DNA of 49,542 nucleotides from positions 1 through 49,542 of IMG/VR virus record IMGVR_UViG_3300025085_000039; one strand, given 5' to 3'. The first letter of the stretch is position 1. Every line of letters begins with the position of its first letter. Made by a program: the position numbers and the translations under genes. This document shows, in pieces, positions 1-8,112 of the stretch. The notes under the pieces were generated by a model that saw only the letters and a program-made list of their open reading frames with translations, had not been told where the DNA came from and searched no databases. This DNA is from a virus.

Positions 1-456
1 CCGCTAGACTATACTTTTGAGTTTAACAGTACTACCTACGGATTCATTCCAGACTTAGAGGAATTAACTCTAGGAGAGTATATAGACCTAGAGGAGTACT
101 TAACTAAGCCCTCAGAGTGGCATAAGGCCGCTGCTGTTCTATTCAGACCAGTTAACGATAAAGTAGGTAATATGTACAATATAGAGCCTTACAGAGGTTC
201 TAAAGGAGATCACGAGATTATGAAGTCTCTACCAGCTAGTCAGTTTGTAAATGCAACGCTTTTTTTTTACCGTTTAAGCAGTCACTTGTTAGTACATTCA
301 GCTATTTATTTGGAGAAGTTAAGCAAAAAGATGAAACAAGAGAACTCACTGACTTCTCTCTTGAAGGACAGTTTGGCCAAAGGTGGGGTTGGTTCGGATC
401 ATTACACTCGCTTAGCGGAGGAGATGCAACTAGATTTAGAGAGAGCACTAAAATAA
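1..456 (+). CDS. Tail assembly chaperone, unshifted (gpG-like) product, 5' partial
   Basis: The open frame enters from the left edge in frame 1 and ends at a TAA at 454-456. The visible N-terminal part (LGEYIDLEEYL, then EWHKAAAVLFRPV, then YNIEPYRG and a FFYRLSSHLL helix) looks like the G domain of siphophage tail-assembly chaperones, which coat the tape measure protein while the tail tube is built. The last 60 or so residues, downstream of a run of nine T, are charged and helical and may simply be the unshifted C terminus. ATG 172 is internal, not the start, because the frame is open and protein-like from base 1. What I see is the frame and these motifs; the chaperone role is inferred from family resemblance and the frameshift arrangement. 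Confidence 0.75.
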   Translation, partial: PLDYTFEFNSTTYGFIPDLEELTLGEYIDLEEYLTKPSEWHKAAAVLFRPVNDKVGNMYNIEPYRGSKGDHEIMKSLPASQFVNATLFFYRLSSHLLVHSAIYLEKLSKKMKQENSLTSLLKDSLAKGGVGSDHYTRLAEEMQLDLERALK

Positions 457-539
457 ACATATACGATGCCCTAACGTGGTTATCGTTCGAAAAGGATAAA
501 CAAGATACTGAGAATAAAATTTCAAAAAGAAGGAAGTAA
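1..539 (+). CDS. Tail assembly chaperone G-T fusion made by -1 frameshift, 5' partial
   Basis: Slipping back one base on the T run at 260-268 joins the upstream frame to a second open frame ending with TAA at 537-539. The added residues include QRWGWFGSLHSLSGGD and then YDALTWLSFEKDK, which resemble the T domain of chaperone fusions (Trp-rich, GGD turn, then a Leu/Trp helix ending in a Lys-rich tail). The stop overlaps the next gene's ATG by one base (TAATG), the tight coupling seen at other joints in this module and an argument that the -1 frame is real. As in lambda G/GT, a minor fusion product would recruit the tube protein to the tape measure. A single-base error in the T run would produce the same picture. 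Confidence 0.72.
260..268 (+). other. Slippery T9 run, predicted -1 frameshift site
   Basis: Nine consecutive T. In the upstream frame the codons read CTT TTT TTT TAC, which gives a perfect T-TTT-TTT heptamer. After -1 slippage the ribosome reads TTA CCG TTT AAG and stays open to 539. The +1 frame hits TAA within three codons of the run, so only -1 is productive. Confidence 0.7.
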
Positions 540-985
540 TGAAATCACTATTAAACTTGACAAACGCTATTAAGGCTGAGCTAACTAACAATAAGCTTAT
601 CAATTCCGTTACATTTGGAAACATTGACGAGGTTGAGTTATTGAAACAGGATATCTATCCTTTAGCTCACGTTGGCATATCCACTGGCTCAATATCTGAC
701 GCTACTAGCGAGATAGAGGTCTCTATATTATTTCTAGACATAGTTGACGTATCTAACGACAATGAGGAGGACTTCAATGACTCCGAGATATATAAGCTCA
801 ACAATATGCTAGCAGCAGCTACTAAGACCACACAGGAGCTTAAGAGAGGTAACTTATATGAGCAAGGTTATCAAGTTGAGGAGGACGCTGACGTAGAGTT
901 TTTCTCTGACAGATTCGAGGACAAATTAGCTGGAGTAGGACTAGATTTGAATATAACCATACAAAACAGCGTAGACTTGTGCTAA
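539..985 (+). CDS. Tail terminator / tail completion-like protein
   Basis: 148 residues, starting at the ATG that shares its A with the chaperone stop. The N terminus (LLNLTNAIKAEL, then INSVTFGNIDEVELLKQDIYPLAHV), followed by acidic strands and a long helix, fits the small alpha/beta proteins that cap siphophage tails (gpU/HK97 gp9-type), which often sit beside an HK97-gp10-like gene, as here. It may instead be another head-tail joining protein. The assignment comes from size, fold pattern and neighbourhood; there is no catalytic motif. The stop lies inside the next gene's start region (7-nt overlap). Confidence 0.5.
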   Translation: MKSLLNLTNAIKAELTNNKLINSVTFGNIDEVELLKQDIYPLAHVGISTGSISDATSEIEVSILFLDIVDVSNDNEEDFNDSEIYKLNNMLAAATKTTQELKRGNLYEQGYQVEEDADVEFFSDRFEDKLAGVGLDLNITIQNSVDLC

Positions 986-1536
986 AAATTACCTCTACAT
1001 ATCCTAGAGCCACAAAGGTGTTGGAGATCTACAAGAAATATGTAGTATCTCAGGCTAAGAAAAACCTTAAGTCTAAAGGTGATCTACATAGCTCTATAAA
1101 GGGGTACGTTACAAAGAAGTTCAATAGGTCAGTTTCTGCTAAATTCTTAGGAGGTTCGTCTATGCCTTCTGTTAGGTTCGAGCTTAACGACTATGGAGTA
1201 TTTCAAGATCAAGGTGTTAAGGGCACTAGTCCAGTTGACAATAGACACGCAGCTAAGACTGGTAACTCTATATTCGGTAGACAAGGGCGTTTTAGAAAGT
1301 CTAAAAAAGCTCTACCTATCAAAGCTATTAAAGGCTGGGCTGAGAAGCGAGGTCTCAATCCTTACGCTGTGGCCAGATCAGTACATAAAAAAGGTATCAC
1401 TAAAACTCTATTTTTCAGTAAACCCTTTATGCGTAGATATCAACCTATGCTAAAACAATATCACGAAGCTATCTCTATGGATATAGCTCACAACATAGGA
1501 AACCAAATAGTAAAACAACTAAAGAAAAAGAAATGA
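979..1536 (+). CDS. HK97 gp10-like head-tail joining protein
   Basis: 185 residues, basic. The GTG at 979 is chosen because it overlaps the preceding stop and no ATG precedes the first conserved helix (LEIYKKYVVSQAKKNLKSKGDLHSSIK is shown here only in outline: a helix from about residue 12 to 40). The pattern of a basic N-terminal helix, a strand with QDQGVKG, a glycine-rich middle, then a helix with KAIKGWAEKRGL and a C-terminal helix with a KKKK end is typical of HK97-gp10-like neck or tail-completion proteins in Bacteroidetes phages. Its ATGA overlap with the next gene suggests translational coupling. There is no enzyme motif; the role is inferred from the family. Confidence 0.55.
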   Translation: MLKITSTYPRATKVLEIYKKYVVSQAKKNLKSKGDLHSSIKGYVTKKFNRSVSAKFLGGSSMPSVRFELNDYGVFQDQGVKGTSPVDNRHAAKTGNSIFGRQGRFRKSKKALPIKAIKGWAEKRGLNPYAVARSVHKKGITKTLFFSKPFMRRYQPMLKQYHEAISMDIAHNIGNQIVKQLKKKK

Positions 1537-3191
1537 GTTTAATATACACACGCTCTCCGTTTTTTATCCAGTCAACAAGTGGAGATTCTACAATCGTATC
1601 TCTATACGTCTGGAACGGTAACTCTAGCTCAGTGCCATCTTCCGCACAATATACACTAACAAAGACTCATAATAGCTCAGGAAAGGCTACATTCGAGGTA
1701 TCTGAACTTATCAGAGACTATGTAGACCAATCATTCAACGGAGACTACGTTACAGAGGCTGTATGGGTTTATATCTCTATGTCAGTTAGTTCTGGCGGTG
1801 GCGGTGGAACTGTTTCTAGTGATAAGTATCTAGCTACAGATGGGTATATAGATGAGGACTTTGTTCAGTACTGGAGCAGTAATTCAGATAACAACCTCAA
1901 ATCAGACGAAGTCTTAATGTCTAACGACTACATCTCAGTTCCTGAGGACACTACGGCAGTTATCCCTACAAAAGACGCTGATATGGCTGTATTTTACAAA
2001 GACGGAGAAGTTAAGTACATCTCTGAGTTAGCTAATAAAAATTTAATCGATTACTCTGAAGACTTCAGCTCTTGGGACAAAACAAATGTTTCTGTGTCAG
2101 AGGAGCCAATACAACCCCCCTTGGACGGAAACAAGGCTAGCAAGATGTCTGAGAACTCAATAAGCTCTGAGCATTACGCTGAGATTCCATTTGCTATGAC
2201 GTCAGGCAGCTACTCATTTTCAGTTTTCGCTAAATCAGATGGAAATAGAGACCTACGCATTAGACCAGTTCATATAGGAGCCGACCAAGGCTCTACTACC
2301 CAAGTTAACTTTGATTTGAGTAACGGCACAATAAATAGTTCGGTTGCCTCTCACGCAACAGCACATATAAGGGATTTTGGAGGTGGCTGGTATAGGTGCG
2401 TACTGAATATAACTGTCACTGGCACTATAACAAGTTCAGCTCATAGGCTTCAACTTAGTGCTAACGGTAACTACGTATATACTGGAGACGGTTCTAGCGG
2501 AATATACCTTTGGGGAGCTCAAGTTGAGAAGTCTAACAACGCTACTGAATACAACGCTAGTGACTCTAGTTCATCTGGAGCTATCAATTACGCTACATCT
2601 GCTGGACAGTCTGCATCTACATTCTATGCTAGAGTTATTAGAACTGGAGGAACTATTATAGACGAGAACTGCTCCGATGACATTATGGAGTACGTTTCTG
2701 AGCTAGACATAGACGAAGCTCACGTTATTAAGTCTGACGGCAAAGTAGAGGTTATCTCTGTTGAGACGTTACCGTGTAATAAGTATGAGAATGTAAGGTT
2801 AACTTTCGTTAACAAATTTGGAGCTCTACAAGATATCCACTTCTCAGCTAAGACTACTGAGTCTATGTCAGCCAAAGGGAGTAGCTACAATAGTATCAAC
2901 TTTGACTATGATAACCTATCTAACAACTATGGCAGTCATTCTGTCAGGGATTTTAATAAGAACGCGACAGTTCGTCATACTTTGAATACCGACTACCTTC
3001 ACGAGAGCTATTCTGAGGTCTTTAGACAGCTTGTCGTATCTGAGGAGGTATGGATGGAGCACAAAGGTAATGTTAGGCCAGTAAATGTAACTACAAACAG
3101 CTTACAAAAGAAAACACACGCCAATAACGGTCTAGTACAGTTCACAGTATCAGTAAAAGAATCACATTCACTCATTAATAACATAAGGTAA
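1533..3191 (+). CDS. Tail-tip structural protein with inserted carbohydrate-binding-type domain
   Basis: 552 residues. The N-terminal 160 residues (beta-rich, with FFIQS, SLYVWNG and FEVSELIRDYVDQSF) and the C-terminal 190 residues resemble a structural protein that Bacteroidetes siphophages place before the large hub-like gene. Between them, at about residues 168-350, is a separate module starting NLIDYSEDFSSWDKTNV and running through GGGWYRC and GIYLWGAQVEKS..ATEY. That is the usual signature of a concanavalin/CBM-type phage module. A Gly5 stretch lies near residue 88. The insert may display a sugar-binding face at the tail tip. It starts by a 4-nt ATGA overlap and ends with a TAATG overlap. 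Confidence 0.6.
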   Translation: MSLIYTRSPFFIQSTSGDSTIVSLYVWNGNSSSVPSSAQYTLTKTHNSSGKATFEVSELIRDYVDQSFNGDYVTEAVWVYISMSVSSGGGGGTVSSDKYLATDGYIDEDFVQYWSSNSDNNLKSDEVLMSNDYISVPEDTTAVIPTKDADMAVFYKDGEVKYISELANKNLIDYSEDFSSWDKTNVSVSEEPIQPPLDGNKASKMSENSISSEHYAEIPFAMTSGSYSFSVFAKSDGNRDLRIRPVHIGADQGSTTQVNFDLSNGTINSSVASHATAHIRDFGGGWYRCVLNITVTGTITSSAHRLQLSANGNYVYTGDGSSGIYLWGAQVEKSNNATEYNASDSSSSGAINYATSAGQSASTFYARVIRTGGTIIDENCSDDIMEYVSELDIDEAHVIKSDGKVEVISVETLPCNKYENVRLTFVNKFGALQDIHFSAKTTESMSAKGSSYNSINFDYDNLSNNYGSHSVRDFNKNATVRHTLNTDYLHESYSEVFRQLVVSEEVWMEHKGNVRPVNVTTNSLQKKTHANNGLVQFTVSVKESHSLINNIR

Positions 3192-5410
3192 TGAAGTACC
3201 CTCTAGAGATATATATAAACGGAGTAGAAGTAGACCAGTTCAGTGATGAGAGTGTCACTATAAAAAAGTCAGTCAAGTCTTTTAAGGACGTTAAGAAGCT
3301 CTTTACTGAGTTCTCTAAAACTTTTAGTATACCTACATCAAAAAAGAATAATAAGCTATTTAAGCACGTCTATAGGGTTGACACTACTGCTGTAGACTCT
3401 AGGGTATTGATACCAGCCACACTCAAGCTAAATGGAGTTGACTTCAAGAGCGGAAACGTATCTGTAGAGGGTACTCAGTTCAAAGACGGTAAACCATACG
3501 CCTACAAGGTTCGCTTCTACGGTAAGTTAACTGAATTAAACAAGCTTATAGGTCAAGACGAGCTAACTGACTTAGATTTCAGCTCTCTAGATATAGATAG
3601 CCCTAACTTCTCGTCACTATTCAGCGACAGGACATCGACAAGCCCAGTTAAGTTTCCTTTAGTTTGTAGGAGTGGTAGATATATAGCTCACTCTGGAGAC
3701 TTTGACTTCGCATCTACAGAGGGGTTGACCAATACTAAAAACATAAGATACTCTAGTACGTTTAGGTCTCCTGATCACTATGGCCTAGTAGATAATGATC
3801 TCATAGGAGCTCTTAGGGTTAAGAATATACTAGATGCAATAGAGTCAAAGTACGGTCTCACTATATCTGGAGCTATGAGAGCTAACTATGTAGAGGACTT
3901 GCACCTTATATTACAGAAAACAGATCAGACTACAATAGAGGGAGCTTCTGCTAAGACTGACTACAATATACACAACCTATCTGGATCTGTAAACTCAGAG
4001 AGTACTCTTACTACTACGTCTATATCTGTTGGCTTGCCACAAGGAGACGCCTTTACGGATTATGACTTCAAATTAAGGTTTAAACTAGTCACTACAGCGT
4101 CAAATTTTGACGGAGAGCTACTGACTAACGGAAATGTGCGTGGAACGGTCAACACATCCAATGCGTATAGTACGTACGTGGGTGCTAGTAATGGCAGCGT
4201 GATTACGTTTAGGGTGTCTACAGCAGAGACAGCCACATTTACCTTAACATCACAAATTGTTGTGACAGAGACCGAGGTTGACCCTTTCGACGGTGAAACT
4301 TATGTTAGTTCGAATACTTACACTATATCTGGAAGCGTCGGAACTGTTGCTGGTGGAACTGGAGCTTACAACATCACTCCTAACCTGCCAGAGATGAAAG
4401 TTTCTGACTTTCTGGGAGATATGTTCAAGAGGTTTAACATAGTAGCTCAGGTCACTGACGACTTAACAATAAACACCTACCATTACGACTACTATATTAA
4501 TCAAGGTAATGAGTATAATGTATCTCAATATGTAGACATATCAGACTACAATATCAATAGACCTAACTACTACTCTGGGGTTAAGTTTACTGGAGCTGAA
4601 AAAAAGACTATATTGGAGCACGGATTCTCTAAAGTTAACGCTAGAAAGTTTGGAGAACTTAAGTACTTACCTCAGTCAGAAGGTAATGTTATAGACGGAA
4701 GTGTTTACTCCGTAGACATAAAGTCTCACCTTATGCCAGTTGAAAATCTAACAGATCTTAACGACGCTAGCCTCTCTGATCTTAATGTAATAACTCTAAC
4801 TGACAAGGATGGAACTGAGCAAGTGTGTAAGCCTGTATTCACATACTTAGATAGAGCTGGATTCTCTGACCCTGTAGCTTACGATATTGGAACTTCTGTA
4901 ACTTCTAAGGTTAATTACTGGATGCCTAGTGTAGTATATACAGAAAACACTATAAGTTCTACTCTAGGTATTGTAGGTGGTTATTTTGGCTCTGAATTTA
5001 ACGAGTCTGGAGAGGACACTTACTCTAATCTAGGCCTATTCAATTTGCTCTGGAAAAACACTATATCTCTCACGTTTGACGAGAATAAGCGTAGAGCTTC
5101 TTACACAGCATACCTCCCCTTAAGACTGGTAAAAGACATAGAGCCTAATGATACTTTAATTATACATAACTCTAGACACCTTATAGAGTCTATAGAGACT
5201 AATTACCTTACAGGAGAAAGTAGACTTGAGTTGATATTAATAACTGAGGAAGATAAGAGTCTATTTGATACTACTACTGTAGTTAACTCTACTGGCAGTA
5301 CTGATAGATTTGTTATACTACAACCGTCTACTGGTATACTAGATAATGTATCTATATCTAACGGAGGCTCAGATACTTCTGTAGGTGGGTTGTTAGCTCA
5401 GATAAATTAA
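3191..5410 (+). CDS. Large tail-tip / baseplate hub-like protein
   Basis: 739 residues, starting at the ATG that overlaps the previous stop by one base. The start (MKYPLEIYINGVEVDQF, then KKLFTEFSKTFSIPTSKKNN) matches a type of protein recurring in Bacteroidetes siphophages just upstream of or near the tape measure; the FSKTFSIP segment is characteristic of it. The middle is beta-rich with many Thr/Ser; the part around residues 430-620 has a Tyr-rich strand pattern. I infer a distal tail or hub role from position and size. No peptidoglycan hydrolase motif is visible. The C-terminal tail is Ser/Gly-rich. Confidence 0.5.
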   Translation: MKYPLEIYINGVEVDQFSDESVTIKKSVKSFKDVKKLFTEFSKTFSIPTSKKNNKLFKHVYRVDTTAVDSRVLIPATLKLNGVDFKSGNVSVEGTQFKDGKPYAYKVRFYGKLTELNKLIGQDELTDLDFSSLDIDSPNFSSLFSDRTSTSPVKFPLVCRSGRYIAHSGDFDFASTEGLTNTKNIRYSSTFRSPDHYGLVDNDLIGALRVKNILDAIESKYGLTISGAMRANYVEDLHLILQKTDQTTIEGASAKTDYNIHNLSGSVNSESTLTTTSISVGLPQGDAFTDYDFKLRFKLVTTASNFDGELLTNGNVRGTVNTSNAYSTYVGASNGSVITFRVSTAETATFTLTSQIVVTETEVDPFDGETYVSSNTYTISGSVGTVAGGTGAYNITPNLPEMKVSDFLGDMFKRFNIVAQVTDDLTINTYHYDYYINQGNEYNVSQYVDISDYNINRPNYYSGVKFTGAEKKTILEHGFSKVNARKFGELKYLPQSEGNVIDGSVYSVDIKSHLMPVENLTDLNDASLSDLNVITLTDKDGTEQVCKPVFTYLDRAGFSDPVAYDIGTSVTSKVNYWMPSVVYTENTISSTLGIVGGYFGSEFNESGEDTYSNLGLFNLLWKNTISLTFDENKRRASYTAYLPLRLVKDIEPNDTLIIHNSRHLIESIETNYLTGESRLELILITEEDKSLFDTTTVVNSTGSTDRFVILQPSTGILDNVSISNGGSDTSVGGLLAQIN

Positions 5411-5666
5411 TATGTATTTTGCTAGCCCTCTACCTCTGTAAATTTAAAAGAAAATTTTGTCTCACTCATAGAGTGTTTACGTAGTATCTGCTAGCTAGCT
5501 GGAGAAATTTACAAAGATTCACAGGCTATCGTAAAAGCGACAGTTATCTGTTCCAACTAACGTCCATCTTTATTAGGGTTTAGAAGTTTAGGAGGGGGTC
5601 TCCATATTAAAAACAGTTTTTAGTATGTTTTGTTTTTACACCTCTGTTGTTTTTAAATAAACGGTA
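5411..5666 (+). other. 256-nt gap without a convincing gene
   Basis: Stop codons interrupt all three + frames. It contains a short imperfect repeat of TTTTTAGTATG/TTTTGTTTTTAC type, a GGAGGGGGTCTCC stretch, and at its 3' end the 15-mer TTGTTTTTAAATAAA (5647-5661), which recurs before the XkdF gene. The position before the tape-measure unit suggests a promoter or leader, but no stable hairpin was found by eye. Confidence 0.4.
5647..5661 (+). promoter_or_regulatory. Repeated 15-mer TTGTTTTTAAATAAA, copy 1
   Basis: Exact match to 8090-8104. It lies 5 nt before the ATG of the 45-aa ORF. It contains TTTAAATA, close to the ATTAAATA late motif of block B. It could be a promoter -10 region or an A/T-rich translation-initiation element of the Bacteroidetes type. 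Confidence 0.45.
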
Positions 5667-5804
5667 ATGCTAAAGACTATCCAACTACTACTATCACTCC
5701 CTGTAAAGTATAACGAGGACGTACGCAGAGCTAAAGGTTACTACAAACTCCCAGAGAATACAAAAGACTTAAAAAAACTAATTAAGGTTCGCTGGAATGG
5801 CTAA
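5667..5804 (+). CDS. 45-residue protein coupled to the tape measure gene
   Basis: ATG at 5667, TAA at 5802-5804. The product begins MLKTIQLLLSLPVKYNEDVR and ends in a basic segment (KKLIKVRWNG). Its last 8 nt overlap the tape-measure start (ATG 5797), which suggests translational coupling. It has no recognisable domain. It sits where many siphophages keep the second chaperone ORF, but the G-T pair has been found 5 kb upstream, so a small tape-measure accessory factor is only a guess. Being short, it is easily missed by gene callers; the overlap and the upstream 15-mer favour a real gene. Confidence 0.5.
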   Translation: MLKTIQLLLSLPVKYNEDVRRAKGYYKLPENTKDLKKLIKVRWNG

Positions 5805-8085
5805 AAAGGTTACTAAAAACGTACATATTAACGTTACTTCTAACGTAAAAGGAATCACTGGTAAAGCTGGTGCTGGAGCTGACAAGCTAAAAGGTAAACT
5901 AGACGGAGCTAAGGGTTCTGCTGGTAAGTTAGGCGGAGCTATGAAGGGTCTAGGGGCTCGTTTCCTTGCGTTTGCTAAACACCCAGCCACTCTAGTAGCT
6001 GCTGCTGTCGCTGGTATAGTTACTGGCCTTAAGGCTGCTCTAAACGTTGCAGAAGGCTTCTCTAAGTCTATGAGTAGGCTATCCGCTATCTCTGGAGCTA
6101 CTGGTGATGACTTAAAGAAACTAAAAGAAAATGCTGAGGACTTAGGTAAGTCCACTCAGTTTACTGCTGCTCAGGTTGCAGACGCTCAGACAGAGCTCGC
6201 AAAGATGGGCTTTACTACTACTGGTATATTGAACGCCACTTCTGGAGCACTTGATTTAGCTGTGTCTTCTGGTATCGAGATGGCTGAGGCTGCGGAGATT
6301 ATGGCAGCAACTATGAACGGATTTGGAATGGAGACGTCTGAGGCTGGTAGAATTACTGACGTAATGGCTAAGTCATTCGTAACTAGTGCCTTAGATGCTG
6401 AGAAGTTTAGAGAGTCTATGAAGTTGGTAGCTCCAGCTGCTAAGAATATGAAGGTAAGCTTAGAGCAATCTACTGCTGCTATAGCTGTACTAGCTGACCA
6501 AGGTATCGCTGGCTCTATGGCTGGAACGTCACTTAGGAGGGTTCTAGCTGAGTTATCTGCTAAGACTGGTAAAGACTTCCGACAGTCTCTAGATATCTAC
6601 GCAGAGAGGCTAGAAAACGTCACCAGCACGTCTGGAAAAATGGCTATAGCTACTGAGGCTGTAGGTATGCGAAACAAAGATGTACTTTTGTCTCTTATCG
6701 CAAACAGAGAGAAGCTAGATGACTTAACTGTAGCTTATCAGAACGCTGGAGGCTCTGCTAAGGGAATGGTAGACACTATGGAGGAGAATCTCTCTGGTGA
6801 TAAAAAGAAAATGCGATCTGCACTTGAGGGGCTAGGAATTACCATATCAGAAACACTAGGACTGGAGAAAGCTATGAGGTTCGTAACTCAAAAATTCACT
6901 GGATTTGTTGGCTCTATAGACAAATTCTTTGGCACTATGGGTCTAAAGTCCGAAAAGACTGGTATAGCTTTTAATAAGTTTGGCCTTAATATACAGGAAG
7001 GCATACTGGAGATGCGTTTGGCTTTCATAAAACTACAGAGAAAAATAGCCGACATTCCTTTAATTGGTAGGGTTATAGACAAGAAAAACTTGGATGAGTC
7101 GGAAAAAAGTATTCAGAAAAGTCTAGATAAGATAACTGGCAAGTATGAAGCTTACGGTAAGAGACGTGAGGACATCCAGACTGAGATCGATAACTACGGC
7201 GTCACTACAGATGTAACCTCAGAAGGAGACACTGCACCGTCAACTACAGCACTCCCTACAGATGAATTTGTGGAAGGTGAAGCCGAAGGGGACGGAGATG
7301 GCTCTAAGCTAGCGGACAGGATGCGTTACTTAGAAAAACTAAGAAAAGCCGAGGAAGATTTTGAGGATGAGACTCACCTAGCTAAAATGGAGAGAGCTAG
7401 AGCTAGAGCTCTAGAGGAGGCTGAGTTACTAGGAGCTAGTCAAGAGCAGTTAGACACTATAAGACAGTCATTTCAGGGCCGCATAGATGCTGCTAGACAA
7501 AAGGATGTAGATGACCATCACAAAGCAAATCAAGAGAAGATTAACAAGGAGCTAGAGAATCTAGACTTAATGGCTAGAATATTTGGAGAGGAATCTAAAA
7601 TGGGTAAGTTAGCACTTATAGCTAAAGCTCAGATGTCTAAGATAGAGATGAAGATAGACGGAGAGGTCACTATGAGCAAGATGATCAAGGCCACTGCTGA
7701 GGCTGGGGTTGACTACTTCAAGGGTATTGGTAAGGCTGCTAGTGCTGCTCCATTCCCTTTGAACATTCCGTTAGTTGCTGGTCACATTGCTACAGCACTC
7801 CCTTTGTTTATGCAGCTAAGATCTGTGTTCAAAAAGAATAAAGCTACTGCTGGACTCAAAGGCGGAGCTGACATACAGGCCCCTACAGCGTCAATAAGTG
7901 GAGGTTCTGGAGTTACAGCACCTGAGTTTAACGTAGTAGGACAGGCTTCTGCTGGAGAGTCTATGATCGCTGACAGTATATCTAACGCTAACCAGAAACC
8001 AATAAGAACCTATGTGGTGTCTACAGATGTATCTAACTCTCAGGAACTTGAGAGAAAGGCTGAGGGCACTGCGTCAATTGGCTAA
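5797..8085 (+). CDS. Tail tape measure protein
   Basis: 762 residues. The N terminus is Lys/Gly/Ala-rich. A hydrophobic stretch follows at about 50-78 (FLAFAKHPATLVAAAVAG). The TP901/PhageMin_Tail-type core spans about 85-255, with repeated small-residue helices and the typical ADQGIAGSMAGTSLRRVL end. The region 500-640 is strongly charged and coiled-coil-like. A second hydrophobic stretch (PFPLNIPLVAGHIATALPL) lies near 650-670. The protein sets tail length and travels through the tube at ejection. At roughly 1.5 A per residue, 762 residues suggest a tail near 110 nm (inference). The gene overlaps the 45-aa ORF and is followed after 27 nt by the XkdF-type protease. Confidence 0.85.
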   Translation: MAKKVTKNVHINVTSNVKGITGKAGAGADKLKGKLDGAKGSAGKLGGAMKGLGARFLAFAKHPATLVAAAVAGIVTGLKAALNVAEGFSKSMSRLSAISGATGDDLKKLKENAEDLGKSTQFTAAQVADAQTELAKMGFTTTGILNATSGALDLAVSSGIEMAEAAEIMAATMNGFGMETSEAGRITDVMAKSFVTSALDAEKFRESMKLVAPAAKNMKVSLEQSTAAIAVLADQGIAGSMAGTSLRRVLAELSAKTGKDFRQSLDIYAERLENVTSTSGKMAIATEAVGMRNKDVLLSLIANREKLDDLTVAYQNAGGSAKGMVDTMEENLSGDKKKMRSALEGLGITISETLGLEKAMRFVTQKFTGFVGSIDKFFGTMGLKSEKTGIAFNKFGLNIQEGILEMRLAFIKLQRKIADIPLIGRVIDKKNLDESEKSIQKSLDKITGKYEAYGKRREDIQTEIDNYGVTTDVTSEGDTAPSTTALPTDEFVEGEAEGDGDGSKLADRMRYLEKLRKAEEDFEDETHLAKMERARARALEEAELLGASQEQLDTIRQSFQGRIDAARQKDVDDHHKANQEKINKELENLDLMARIFGEESKMGKLALIAKAQMSKIEMKIDGEVTMSKMIKATAEAGVDYFKGIGKAASAAPFPLNIPLVAGHIATALPLFMQLRSVFKKNKATAGLKGGADIQAPTASISGGSGVTAPEFNVVGQASAGESMIADSISNANQKPIRTYVVSTDVSNSQELERKAEGTASIG

Positions 8086-8089
8086 AAAA

Positions 8090-8104
8090 TTGTTTTTAAA
8101 TAAA
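8090..8104 (+). promoter_or_regulatory. Repeated 15-mer TTGTTTTTAAATAAA, copy 2
   Basis: Identical to 5647-5661. It occupies the 27-nt gap between the tape measure stop and the ATG at 8113, 8 nt before that ATG. Sequence conservation in two otherwise unrelated gaps supports a regulatory role. Confidence 0.45.
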
Positions 8105-8112
8105 GGGATATA

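Noticed and set aside
5411-5666. Structured RNA or small gene in the gap before the tape measure unit
   Set aside because: No convincing hairpin series and no open frame longer than a few codons with a start signal.
5778-6155. 125-aa minus-strand open frame over the tape measure start
   Set aside because: It lies fully antisense to the tape measure gene and its composition is the mirror of Ala/Gly/Lys codons; no start signal.
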